Made by a program: the position numbers and the translations under genes. From positions 94,462,501 through 94,526,500 of the forward strand of contig CM074858.1 in the NCBI GenBank assembly GCA_037501455.1: a DNA stretch of 64,000 nt, in the 5' to 3' direction. Positions 45,104 through 57,900 of this stretch are shown piece by piece (the first letter of the stretch is position 1; every line of letters starts with the position of its first letter). The notes under the pieces were generated by a model. It was not told the origin of the DNA and did not search any database. It was given only the letters and a program-made list of their open reading frames with translations. Source of the stretch: Lantana camara (taxonomy: Eukaryota > Streptophyta > Magnoliopsida > Lamiales > Verbenaceae).

Positions 45104-46689
45104 GCTTATGACATGTTTTTTTGGTTACACACCAAAGGTACAAAAAGAAAAAGTAAATTATTAATTCAATATAATTATTTCTTAAGAATTGAAAGTAAAA
45201 TTAAACCTGTCCCTACTTCTAGAACGAATTAACCCTAGTTTAGTACAGAGGAACATCAGTTGGTTTAGTCCTTTTATTTTTTTGGTTTAGTGCTATAGAA
45301 GACTAATTCTAATCCGAATCTAGATAATTCAAACCAATAAAATTAGGTGATCAGTATTTTAGGTGATCAGTATTTTACGTTTGTTGTGTGATTAATAGAA
45401 ATTCCAAAAATTAATTAAATAGTAATTATAATACACTTGCCATATTATTAGTTGGGGTTTGGAAACTTATTTTGAAGTTTCCTAATTTATAGAGGCATTA
45501 CAGGAAAGTTGCACCAATTGGTTGTGAATTGAAAAGAAATCAAAGTTCGCCCTTTAAAACATTATAAAAGGAAATTAGATTGCGACATTTATACGGGTGA
45601 TTGCTCCATATCTTTAATTTAATCACCCGAGAAATCGTGATTATTGTTGAGTATTCAATGTATGCATAGTTGAAAGAAAACAAAATGAATGTTGTTGATA
45701 AACCTATTTTGGGTCAACATATCCTTTCTTTGGTCATAACCATCGAAGAATTCAAATTAATTATTTAGGTGTAAAAGAGAATACTTAGACTTAGTAAACC
45801 CTTTCTACTGTGTCCCCATGCTAAGACGCGGTGCAAATTATTAAATCAAACGTGTATTTAAGAATATGAACAAATTAAGTAAGTATATTGGGGTGTTTGC
45901 AAACTCTACTCAATAAGTAAAAATTAAAACGAAAGTGAAAACTGTAAAAAATTACAGTAGTAAATGTGGTGAGTGTTTGGGAAAAAAATGATAAGCAGAA
46001 AAATAATCAGTTGAGTATTAGCGGACAAAAGTTGATAATCACTTTTAATTTTTATGGAATTACTAATTTACCCTAAAATATTTTGAAATATTTTTGGGCA
46101 TTATAATATAATTTAAGTATTATATTAATATAAAAGTTATTATAATTTCATGTAAGTTTATCTATAATTATTCAAACATAGAATTATTTTACATATACCT
46201 TTATTTATAGATTTATAAAAATTAAGAATAGAGAAAAGATATATCTAGTAATTGACTTTTAGTCATGAGTTTTTTTGAGATTACGAAATTTTGATTGGAA
46301 GGGAAAAGAAAAGATATAATAGAAAAGGAAAAGTTGTAATTAACGTATATAAACCTTCGAGTTGTATTTGTATGTAAAAAGGTTAACTTAAAAATATTAA
46401 TATTTTAACAAGAATATTATTGTCAAAATAGAATCTTAAATAAATTTAAAAAACCGTGTAAGTAGAAGCAGAATTCAAAAGCATCCTCTTGCATGCTTCT
46501 GGATTCTGGTTTATTTCTGCTTAAATTAAGCTGAAGTTTGTTTTCCAAACAGTAATTCTACTCAATAATCAGAAGCTAAAGCAGAAGTGAAAGTTGTGAA
46601 AAAGTGCAATAGTAAAAGCCGTGAGTGTTTGGAAAAAAAAGTGATAAGTAGAAAAATAATCTATTTGGAAAAAAAAAGTTAATAATCAC
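45104..46689. other. AT-rich intergenic DNA with a dispersed direct repeat
   Basis: No gene seen. About 140 bp at 45906-46043 recur at 46556-46689 (TCTACTCAATAA ... GTGAGTGTTTGG ... TAATCACT). The second copy stops exactly where the Tat-like LTR begins. The segment 45891-46552 has weakly inverted ends (GTGTTTGCAAAC / GTTTTCCAAACA) and may be a decayed DNA transposon. Confidence 0.5.
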
Positions 46690-47719
46690 TGATGTGGTCT
46701 GATCCGATATGGCAAACACCAACACTTTAAAATTTGTAATATGGGGAAACAGAGATCAAGAACTCAGGTGAGGGTCACCGAAATTGAGTGGGTTCTACCT
46801 GCTAGGAACAAACACGTAAATAGTCAGAAGGCCAAGCTGGGGAAATAGGGGGTGAGACCCAGTTTGGCTCTCCGACGCTCAAATCAATTTACAGGTGATG
46901 AAGAAGATGAAGATAAAACAGAGCTCGGAAGTATGAAGCTTGCTTACAGAGTATGAAGAATTCTCCATATTTATAGTTTAAGGGTCAAGGCCCTTTGGTA
47001 ATTTGCCATCAAGTAGTCCTGCATTGATGTTGCCTTAGACACGTGGCGTGATGAAGAGCTCCTGAGAAGGACCTCCTGCAAAAAGGTAGGTGGCGGGTAA
47101 CAGTGGCAGGTGCGTATTGGTGTACTATTTGTCAGAGAGCGTTACTGGGTTGTTACCGAGGGCCAAGCACGGTCGGGTTTATAATAGGATTTGGAGGCTC
47201 GTAGGTCTGAGGGGACACCTAGGCCCAAAGCGATGGCGAGAGAGGGGGAGGGGGGAATGACTTTACCCTTATTGCCACGGAGTGATCTGGAGGATGAACT
47301 CTGAGATGATCTTGAGGGCCATGCTACAGTTGTATATCTAGCCTTGTTCCCTCGCTCGGGGGAAGGCTAGGATTCCTCTAGGAGAGGGAATGGATGTTCC
47401 ATCGAGGGGATCAATTGATCTCGAGGGAACGCTTGAGACGCGGACCCTGAAATGCCATGGTGTCATGTTTTTACTAGGCCACGTTTCGTATACGTGTCGA
47501 GCGTATTTTAGCCTCATCATTTTGCCCCCCAATTCTGTAGTCACAATAATGTGGACTGTAGAATTAATACTTTCAAACTTTCGAGGGTCATCCTTGGTGG
47601 GGAAGTCACCTCCTCGAGGGACTTGTTCTGAGGACGCATTTATTGCTGTCCTTTCATCTTGACCGCTCGGGGTATCAGGCATTAAATGCCGCTTAAGAGA
47701 GTGGGTGTGCCTTTTTAGA
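46690..47719 (-). mobile_element. Truncated Tat-like Gypsy element: 3' LTR plus internal stub
   Basis: The LTR at 46690-47519 is related to 32585-33557 (shared ACACCAACACTTTAA near the end, TGATG start on the minus strand). The polypurine tract TTGGGGGGCAAAA (minus, 47520-47534) follows, then about 185 bp of internal sequence. Near 47720 it changes abruptly into another element's LTR. Confidence 0.75.
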
Positions 47720-49433
47720 AAACAATGTGTACTCGTGAGATGAGACTCAATATGATACCAAATAGGACACATGGTAATGCTCATGAAGTGGTGTGTCAAG
47801 TCATAGAATAATTCAACATGCAACAAACTTAAAGAGATCATGAATTCATGCCATTTAATCATACGAATTCCTTTCATATATATCACCAAGTTAAACAATC
47901 AAGTTAAGCAATCAAGGACCAAGGAGTATCAAATAAGAGCATAATTATCAATTAATCAAGCATACAATTTATATAAGTCACATACGTGAGTCAAGGAAGT
48001 GAAAGGAACGCAAGAAGAGAGGTTTTGGCGAAGTTTGGCAAAAACTGACAGTTTTCGGAAACACACAAGCTGTAGGAAAATTGGGATATCTCAAGTTCTA
48101 GAAGTTGGATTTGAGTTTTTTTTGTTGGGTATGAAACTAGACAAATAGACCTTTTCAATGATATATGGCTCGTATTCTGGTCCAAAGTGAGGAGCAAATG
48201 GCATTGGCCCGAAGTTGGATGAATGCAGATTTCTGGTAAAGTGGCAACACAAAATTTAAATGGTTATAACTCACAAACCAGAAAAGATATTGATGTGATT
48301 CCAACTGGAGAATACTCTAGACTTCAAAAGGTTTCTGTGGTTTAAAATTCAGGTCAATCGGAGCATGTTTGATAGGGTAAATAGCCGTTTGACATTTGGT
48401 TTGAAAGGAGAAACGACCGTTTGAAGCTCTCGGTCAAGACAGTGGGTACCTAAAAGGGCGTTTGGTAAATGAACGGGGAGGTCAAACGGCCATTTCTAGA
48501 TAGCCGCTGGATGAAAAATAGGGGGAAAACAGGGGATACACATGGGAATGGTTTCAAACCATTCGCACACCCAAACCAATACAAGAAATCAACCCAAAAC
48601 TAACATATATCATGCATAAGTCTCATATATACCAATTAGGCTTCAATTAATCCAAGAATACATGGATAAATTCATCAAAATCCCTCATGAAACCCTCATG
48701 TAAACATGTGATCAACCATGGCTCCACCTTCAAGACTGCAAGTTATATGTGCATAAAATCAATCAAAGATCATCATATTTATCTCATACAATCTCATGGG
48801 ATGCAAAGGACCACAAAACCCTAACATAATGAAAGATTTCAATATATATATATATGCATGACTCACCTTAAAAATGGAAGAGATGAAGGAGAAAGAAGGG
48901 ATGATGTTATAGAGCTTGTTCTCTTGACAAAGGTGGAAGAAAATCTTGGCTTCTCCTTGCTTGGCTTGGATCGAAATTGAAGGGAGAAAGAGATATGGAG
49001 TGGTTCTTGCTTTGTCTTGAATGAAAAATGAATAGGGAGATATATGTATATGTATATATATGTTTAACCCTGAAGAGAAGGGGAAGAAATGAGGGAAATT
49101 GTAACTTGGCCCATGATAAATTTAAACGAATGCAATCAGGTATCAAAGATATGAATGTGGCAATTTAGTCCTTATCAATTTTATCAATTGAGTCCAACAA
49201 TTTCATAAAGTTTCACTTAAGGATGAATGAACACAAATTCTTACAATTACGTAAAATTAATCACTTGGGCATACTCGGGAAAACTAAATATACATAACTC
49301 ACGCAATCAAACTCACAAAAGGTGGGTTTATAAATCATATAATTCACAAGAATTGAAATTAAATAAAGTCTAACTCTCAAAGCTCACACGCGTGGCGCGT
49401 GTACCTGTACGGTCGAGAAATGGGGGTGTTACA
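47720..49433 (-). repeat. 3' LTR of the LARD-like element, truncated
   Basis: Collinear with about 56326-57997. The part matching 54995-56320 is missing, cut at the junction with the Tat-like stub. Palindrome cluster at 48379-48495. A TATA-like run lies near 49040-49065 (minus). Confidence 0.85.
48379..48495. repeat. Four phased AAACGGCCGTTT palindromes
   Basis: Cores AAATAGCCGTTT, AAACGACCGTTT, AAAAGGGCGTTT and AAACGGCCATTT have centres at 48384.5, 48416.5, 48457.5 and 48489.5, with spacings 32, 41 and 32. Confidence 0.82.
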
Positions 49434-51259
49434 ACCTCTCCCCCTTAAGAGGACCTGGTTCCCAAGTCCAATGCCTCGAGTTCTAGACTCTTAAGCAGCT
49501 CTCACGTGTTCATCCCACACGGGTTAGTAACTCCCTATCATGAATTAGTTTGGAAAAGGTTTTCAAGCAACAAGGGGTCTTTAATTGCGGTTAAGTCACG
49601 ACCCTTAACTCACCGAAACCTAAACACTCGAAATTCTAAGTTACTGCCAGTGGTAAGCTAAACAGGTAGTGCATCAAAGAGAGAGACCCCGTCTCTCGGA
49701 CAACAACGAGAGAACCCTGTCCCTCGAACAAACAACGAGAGAACCCCGTCTGTCAAACACAAAGAAAGAGAACCTCCAAAATTCTCAAACAACAAACACA
49801 ACAGCCCAAGAGAATAATTAAATAAACAATCACACAACAACCAAATAAGGAACAGGTAGGAAAATATCAAATACATCAAGTATCATTCATACAAAAGCAG
49901 TTAATACAACCAGCAATCAAATCACTTAGCATCATGAAATTATTCGAATTTAAGTTGCGTGTATGCATATGCCATGGATGCTTGATGTACCGTTCATTGT
50001 TGATTGGGGTCGTCCATTATAGTGTCCTGATTTAACATACAATCCTTGGTTGATGATTCCTCTAACCCTAGTGTCATGCCTCGAAATCCTAGATGTATTC
50101 GGTACTTCAATGTCCACCCGATCTCCATTCTACGGTCGATCTTCTAATCCTTTCTAACACCAAGGTCCAAAGCTTCACTCTTGAGTACACACTTGACCTT
50201 ATCCCAAGCAATTTATTCCTTACCACAAATTTGTACCCGGCCTCCTTGGATGCTGGGGCTAGTCTTTAGTGGCTCAAACTCTTATTTCTAATTCTAATGG
50301 CATTCTCGGCTCATCATGGAAAAACGACTAACGAGCTGGTAACTCATCTTGCTCATGTTGTATACTTTTCTTCTAGGTATTCCATTTCAAATGCTTGGTT
50401 GAATTGACTCTCACTTAATTGACCACGGAATATGATGACTTGATCGGGTTTCCTACCCAATATTCTCTTTACCAATTCTTGCAATTCCTCATGATCCCAT
50501 CGTCTCCAAAGTATAGGACACGTCATACAAAACATAATCCCTTCACACTTGGGAGATTGAGTTTGCACCTGCCTCACCATAAAGATGCTAAGGGTGTTGG
50601 TTTGCGACCCAAGTTTACATCGATCCTCGCGTACCCTATCTTTTCGCTTCAATTCTCAAACACCCTTTTAAATTCATATCTTCATCCATCGAGCAACCCG
50701 TCTCTTATGATATTATTATCGAAGCTTCATCCATCCCTGTCTTGGAATTTCATCAAGTGCTAGAAACTTCTAGTTTATCCATTGTCATTTTGGGTAGGAC
50801 CTCGTTATTTGTCTATTCTTGAATTTCCATTGTTCCTACTAGATGTGATCCAATCGAGCACAACCACGGATTTAAGTCATCTCCTGGTCGTGCTCTCCCC
50901 CTTAAGAATTTCTATTCTTATCCGTTGAGCTCGTGACCTCGTCTCTTAAATAAAAAATTTTCGGCTTTGATCATTTTTACGTCCTTGGTTTAAACGGTTC
51001 TAGTTGCTTCATGTGCTCAGTGATCTTGCTCATCTCCACTTTGAAGTAACGGGTAGGGGTAGTAACCTACTTCCTTTATTCCATCCTCCGATTTTATTTT
51101 CCCTTTTTGATTCATAATTTACAACCCAAATATTTCTTCTATTCTTAATTCAAGTGGGACTCGGTCAGAATAATGCTCGATGGTGAAGGGAAGAAAGTTT
51201 CCTATCAAATAAACACTAAACAATGCATGTCGGGTTAAGATACCAATGTACGTAACACA
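49434..51259 (-). other. Interior of LARD-like element, 3' half
   Basis: It starts with the polypurine tract (49434-49452) and the hairpin array (49679-49762). The remainder has a 99-codon open frame at 50353-50652 (minus) that I do not recognise. No Gypsy integrase or chromodomain is visible. Confidence 0.55.
49679..49762 (-). repeat. Three GAGAGACGGGGTTCTCTC hairpins before the polypurine tract
   Basis: On the minus strand three copies of GTTGTTTGT...GAGRGACRGGGT(T)CTCTC appear about 230 bp before the polypurine tract. Sequence and relative position match the array at 18226-18306 in the gag-only element. Confidence 0.75.
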
Positions 51260-51851
51260 TTTTCTGTAGCACCCCAATATGTGAGGATGCCACACCCCCG
51301 CACTATAGGCCGATTCACATATGAAATGAAATGTCCGTACATGAACCAACCTATAGCGAACGGGTAACAATGTAAATAAAGTGACAGGCTAAATGGAAAT
51401 TCATTTATACATGCGATAGAATCAAATGGAAACATGCTATACTATCGATCATTTATCCAGTAATGTATATTTGTATTTTACATATCAATACATTATCATC
51501 TCCTAAATACATAACAAGTAACGTTAACAATAATTTCTTTGAAATAATAAATAAATAAATGCACCGTATGGGCTTGAATGCAAGGACTTGACTTAGCTCG
51601 ATTCCTGCCTAGAATGTACCTGCAAGAACACGGCATGTATATCGATTTTATAATTATCTCCATCACTCCAATAATTCCCATCACTCCGTATACACCCCAT
51701 CACTCCAATACACCCGATCACTCCAACCCTCCTTCACTCCAAACCCTCCATCACTCCAAACCCTCCATCACTCCAATATCTACATCACTCCAGTCACGAT
51801 AACATATTAATCACGATGATAGTGGGTTTGCAAGGCCCTATCCATCCATGC

Positions 51852-52176
51852 TACGCACGTCAGGAATATGGTTCCCACGTGCGGGATTCCTTCCTCCACC
51901 TATTGGTGGGTTCAGGGGTCATCCCGGTGCTACGCACGTCAAGAGTATAAATCTCACGTGCGGGATTCCTTCCTCCACCTATTGGTGGATTCAGGGGTCA
52001 TCCCGGTTTCATGCTACGCACGTCAAGAGTATGAATCTCACGTGCGGGATTCCTTCCTCCACCTATTGGTGGATTCAGGGGTCATCCCGGTTTCATGCTA
52101 CGCACGTCAAGAGTATGAATCTCACGTGCGGGATTCCTTCCTCCACCTATTGGTGGATTCAGGGGTCATCCCGGTT
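51852..52176. repeat. Four tandem 79-84 bp repeats
   Basis: Copies start at 51852, 51931, 52015 and 52099. Each contains TACGCACGTC, CACGTGCGGGATTCC and the hairpin CCACCTATTGGTGG. Single copies of the hairpin module occur in the other Gypsy LTRs, so this LTR has amplified it. Confidence 0.92.
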
Positions 52177-52554
52177 TTGGCATTAATCACATTTCAAGCA
52201 TTGCTTTGCATGAACATGATACCTATCAAACTACATGCATTGCTTTGCATGAGCTTGATTTGATAGTTATCCATTGCACGACTCGATCTGGTATGCGCAT
52301 TGCTTTGCACGATTAAGACCTGCTTGCTATATACTTGAGAACGTGGAAAGGATTAGTAATAAACAGGTATTCCTATACCTATTTGGTCTTAACTTCATAA
52401 GACGAGAAATCGTGTAAAGAACAATGTAGCATGATACAATCATATTATTGCATGATATTAATCATATAATATCATATTTGGGTCATTTGATTAATTAAAG
52501 AAGGAATTGGAATTGTTGCCTTTGTGCAGAATGTTTCTGCACTTCCAGGGGTAT

Positions 52555-52755
52555 GGGAACGACCGTTCTAGGTTTTAGTGTAAAATGGGAAGGGCCGTTC
52601 CCCAGTCCCGAAGTCGCTCCCGAAGATGGGAACGGCCGTTCCCGTCTGTGTAACAAAGTGGGAACGGTCGTTCCCGTTCCCGCCGCCTGCACATTATTCA
52701 AACTAATGGGAACGGCCGTTCCCCAATTACAAAGGGAACGGGAAGGGCCGTTCCC
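52555..52755. repeat. Six phased GGGAACGGCCGTTCCC palindromes
   Basis: Centres at 52562.5, 52594.5, 52635.5, 52667.5, 52715.5 and 52747.5 give spacings 32, 41, 32, 48 and 32. The third and fifth copies are perfect 16-mers. The others have one to three changes. Confidence 0.93.
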
Positions 52756-53610
52756 GTTTTACAGAAGATGCAGAAACAGAGGATGAGGCAGGGGAGTTCA
52801 CGAACCAACATCAAAGCTCACCAAAACTCATGTAATTCAAGTCTAGCAATTGTAATTCATGAAGTGGAACACATATGCATGCCTTAGGTGCAATAACACC
52901 CGATTTAAACCCCCAAATCATGCTTTAATCCCCATAATCACCAATTTCCTCCAAAGAAGAACTCATGCAATATTTCCATGAATCTCAAGATTTATGCATG
53001 GATTCAAGTCTAAAGCTTGTAATCATGCTTCAAGCATCATATAAACAAGTGATTATAATCAATCCTAACCCTAGCTTCAAGAATTATCATCAAGAATTCA
53101 TGAAATATCTATCATATATATCTTGGAATGAAAATAATGGAAGAAGATGATGAATATGGAGGCTTGAGCTTGAACCATGGAATTCTTTGGAAATTTCTAG
53201 CTTGAAGATGATGATCTCTCAATTTCCTTTTCTTCTTTTGTGAGTACCGAGAGAGAGAGAAGGATGATTGCATATGTTGGAAAAATGGAATGAAGATGGA
53301 TGAAGAATGGAGAAGCATGTATCGGTATATTTTGGGAAAAATTAGGATATTCATGATTAAACCCTCCAATTTTATAAGTTTATGCAATTGAGGATGCAAG
53401 GTTTGGAAAATGATCAATTTAGTCCCAAAAGATAATCATGCAATTAAGTATGAAAAGTTTAGGAAATGGTCAATTAGGTCCAAAAATATATATATGCGAT
53501 TTAGTCCACGAATTTAAAATAATGACCAATTAAGGACATATAACAATTAAGGCATATTCAAAAATTAATTCGTGTACCTGGAAAGCCGGAAATTGGGGCG
53601 TTACATTTTC

Positions 53611-54974
53611 CAATAATTAAAGATGCAACACTTTTGAGCAATTATATCAATTAGAGATACGTTTATATAGAAAGGAATTTAAATAATTTAAAGCGATGTA
53701 TGATGCACGTGCTATGGATGCGATACACCTAGCACCGTCGTGATAAACTTTAGCTTGGCAACTTGTTCTTCATTTCTTCAATCACGGCTTATCTCGAATT
53801 TGTTGATCATTTCTTGCTTTCCCACAGTCTTCAAATCTTCAAGGGTTTCTTGTATCAACTTGTATGTCTCCATGGTCCGAGATTGTAATTTCTTGAACTC
53901 AAATTCTTCTAAATCTATGGAATCGGTATCTTGATTTCTTTCCCAAGTATCGATCTCCAATTGTTGTCCGAATCTTCACCATAGTTATCACCTTGGTTAG
54001 AGTTTCCTCGATTTATTCTTGTGAGTTCGAATTGGTTGAAGGAATCGTCCTCCAATTGGTTACACTGGAGCACATAACTTCCCTTCAAAAGCTCTTTGCC
54101 TTTCTTTATCGTTTCCAGTTATTACTACATATCTCCCAATTCGACCTCCCAACACGCAATTCAACTTGGATCTGGGAATAAACTCCAATCCAACCGAAGA
54201 TAGAACCTTTAGTATTGTTACCTTCCGTAGATTTGTACTCACCACGCTGATTGGATTTTTTTAAATCTTTCCAAATTCAACCGCCACCTTATCCGAATTC
54301 CGAAGTTTCCCATGTCACCTCTTCTTTTCTTTCTATCTCGAACTCGGATTCTAATAACTTGGTTTAGTTCAAAGCCCTTCTCCTTTTATATTCTGAGCCC
54401 TCTTTGACGACCTTGGTTGCTTATCTCCCATCGGACCTATTTTACCTTGAATTCTCTTGAGGCTCTTTGGTTCTTTCTTGGGTAAATGGTCCTCAACTCT
54501 ATCTCACCGAGGATTCACCATCTATAATAGAACTTGTGAATTTTTCCCCTAAATCGGCCTCCTATTCCTGATTCTAACCCTTGAACCATAGCCCTAATTA
54601 GAGAAGGCCATGCATCCTAAATCATTGTATATAATTCCCAATGCCTTCCTTACATCATTCGGCTTGAAGGTAGAACTCGTGATAAATTGTTGTAGTTGGG
54701 GAAGTTGGTCGTGGTTTGATATTATCTTCGTATCCCATGAATCACAACTCAATTTGAAAATAAGTGCATGCGGTTAGTGCATGCTCATGTCACACAATTA
54801 ATACCAAAGGCATGGATTCGATGCAAAATGCAACAAATAATTCAACAAAGTTTGAAAGAATAAAAAATTCAGTGTTCAAGAACCAGGTAATGCACACGTT
54901 GACAGGTAGTTTCTAAGTCGTACGACCTAGACTGGACACGACATGACACTAGAACTCCGGTTTTGCAACCTGGA
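53611..54974 (-). other. Interior of LARD-like element, 5' half
   Basis: Next to the primer site the minus strand resembles the leader of the gag-only element (GGTTGCAAAACCGG, GTCTAGGTCGTACG). Beyond it I see only short open stretches (61 codons at 54060-54245 and 60 codons at 53778-53960) with no recognised domain. Confidence 0.5.
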
Positions 54975-54986
54975 GCTCGGATACCA
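54975..54986 (-). other. Primer-binding site of LARD-like element
   Basis: TGGTATCCGAGC on the minus strand, eight bases from the LTR end, close to the initiator tRNA-Met complement. Confidence 0.75.
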
Positions 54987-54994
54987 CTTTAAGA

Positions 54995-57900
54995 TGTAGC
55001 ACCCGGAATGAGAGACACCGCATCCCATGCACTATGAGTCCGGTCCACCTATGAAATGGCTAATCCATACATAAACCAAACTCACAGCGAACAGAAGACA
55101 AGGAAAAGACTGTCCTAGCTAGGCGGATTCTAACCATGTACCAATCAATCAGAGTAAACAAAACCTGCGGTGCGGAAGCAAGAATAACAACATGGCCAGA
55201 ATAACTATAATAAATCAATCACTAATCAACAGGCGACCTAACCACGGGTTCAGCTAAGCAGGCAACCTGTCCCGATTCAATTTGATTCAACTATCAATAA
55301 ATGGCTCACAGACCCAATAAATAACTAAATACACCAAAATAAATATAATATGCAGGCATGAAGTGAACGTGTAGTGAAAGACTCGATGTAACACCACTGA
55401 CTCTAACTCCGCCTAGCAACCAAGCACTTGCAAAAGAAACCGAAAGGAGGGGAAAGAGGGATCAGTCTCTAGAAGACTGAGTGAGCAGGAGGTATACGCA
55501 TATATAGAAACATGTACATGCAAGTTGTAAATCCCGAGCAAAATTTAGGTATAGTAGTTCCCGTGAAAGCAAGAGATCAGTTATTCTAAGCTCGGACTTT
55601 ACAACTATCAATTTTATAATTAATTTATAATTTCAGGCTATCCATGGCTCGGCGAGTGAGCGTACACAATCCCCAACCAAACTCCGACAGTGTATAATGA
55701 TTAGGTTTTAGTTTTAAAGGCGATCATGCAATTCAATAGATACAATACCGTGTAATCAATCGGGATAATCATGCAGTGCAATCATGATAATAATCCATGG
55801 GGCAATCCGTGTAATTGGGCTTCTCGCACGATCTCCTTTTTTCTCCGAGTGATGGCAAGGGTAGCTAGCCCTCGACCATGCAATCTCGTTGAGCATCACG
55901 AATATGACTCCTATGCCCGGGAATCCTTCCTCCACCAAAGCTCTTAGTGGATTCAGGGGTCATCCCAACAATGTGGGACTGTGCAAGAGGTCACCGTCGG
56001 CCCGATACCTCTCCGGATCGCTCAATACACAAGTCCCAGGGCCCACAAAAAATGTGCAGTACAATAGCTCGCCAAAACAGTAAGGGTCAGTAGGTAACAA
56101 TAACAATAGGTTTAATTTTAATAGGAATTTAGTCGATTACACCCTTGAAAATAATATAGATACACGTATGGTTTTACACAAAAACGTATTCATACAGGTT
56201 TTAGGGTTTATATACATAACTAGAATGAAAACACTCTCACCTAAAAAATGAAGGAACAAGACAAGTACGCAAGATAGTGCCTACTCGATCGATGATCTCC
56301 GCCCTAGAGAACTAGACAACAAAGGAAATAATGTGTACTCGTGAGATGAAACTCAATATGATACCAAATAGGATGCACGACAATGTTCATGAAGTGGTGT
56401 ATCAAATCATAGAATAATTCAACATACAATAAACTTAAGGAGATCACGAATTCATTCCATTTAATCATACGAATTCCTTTCATATATATCACGAAGTTAA
56501 ACAATCAAGTTAAGCAAGTAAGGACCAAGGAGTGTCAAATAAGAGCATAATTATCAATTAATCAAGCATACGATTCATATAAGTCACATACGGGAGTCAT
56601 GGAAGTGAAAGGAACGCAAGAAGAGAGGTTTTGGCAAAGTTTGGCAAATGCTGACAGTTTTTGGAAACGCATAAGCTGTAGGAAAATTGGAATATCTTGA
56701 GTTCTAGAAGTTGGATTTTAGTTTTTTTTTTGTTGTGTATGAAACTAGACAAATAGACCTTTTCAATGATATATGGCTCGTATTCTGGTTCAAAGCGAGA
56801 AGCAAATGGCTTAGGCCCGAAATTGGATGAATACAGATTTCAAATAAAGTGGTGACACAAAATTTAAATAGTTATAACTCACACACCAGAAAAGATATTG
56901 ATGTGATTCTAATTGTAGAATACTCTGGACTTCAAAAGGTTTCTCTGGTTTAAAATTTAGGTCAATCGGAGCACGTTTGATGGGGGTAAACAGCAGTTTG
57001 AAATTTGGTTTTAAAGCAGAAACGACTGTTTCAAACTCTCGGTCAAGACAGTGGGTTCCCAAATAGGCGTTTGGTAAATGAACGGTGAGGCCAAACGGCC
57101 GTTTAAATAGCCGCTGGACGAAAAAACAGGGGAAAAACAGGGGATACACACGGGAATGGCTTCAAACCATTCCCACACCCAAACCAATACAAGAAATCAA
57201 CCCAAAACTAACATATATCATGCATAAGTCTCATATATACCAATTAGGCGTCAATTAATCCAAGAATACATGTATAAATTCACCAAAATCGCTCATGGCT
57301 CCACCTTCAAGAGTTCAAGTTATATGTGCATAAAATCAATCCAAGATCATCATATTTATCTCATATAACCTCACGGGATTCAAAGGACCACAAAACCGTA
57401 ACATAATCAAAGATTTCAATATATATATGTGCATGACTCACCTTAAAAATGGAAGAGATGAAGGATAAAGAAGGGATAATGTTATGGAGCTTGTTCTCTT
57501 GACAAAGATGGAAGAAAATCTTGGCTTCTCCTTGCTTGGCTTGGATCAAAATTGAAGGGAGAAAGAGAGATGGAGTTGTTCATGCTTTGTCTTGAATGAA
57601 AAATGAAGAGGGAGATATATGTATATGTTAATCGTGAAGACAAGGGGAAGAAATGAGGGAAATTGCAACTTGGTCCATGATAAATTTAAATGAATACAAT
57701 CAGGTATCAAAGATACGAATGTGGCAATTTAGTCCTCGTCAATTTTATCAATTGAGTCCAAAAATTTCATAAAGTTTCACTTAAGTGCGAATGAACATGA
57801 ATTCTTACAATTATGTAAAATTAATCACTTAGGCATGCTCGGGAAAATTAAATACACATAACTCACGTAATCAAACTCACATAAGGTGGGTTTATAAATC

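Larger units (their letters stand above)
51265..53605 (-). mobile_element. Gypsy solo LTR with TTTTC target duplication
   Basis: 2341 bp, TGTAGCACCCC...GGGGCGTTACA, flanked by TTTTC (51260-51264 and 53606-53610), with no internal region. It is inserted in the LARD-like element. It contains a CATCACTCCAA-rich stretch (51655-51800), the 84-bp tandem array (51852-52176) and the palindrome cluster (52555-52755). A TATA-like AAATATAC (minus) lies near 53318-53325. Confidence 0.92.

Noticed and set aside
50353..50652. Possible integrase or chromodomain of the LARD-like element
   Set aside because: The 99-codon frame shows no recognisable integrase or chromodomain residues. Left as an unknown open stretch.
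51868..52263. 131-codon open frame with a repeated peptide
   Set aside because: It is a translation of the 84-bp tandem LTR repeat. No start context and no homology to a protein repeat family.
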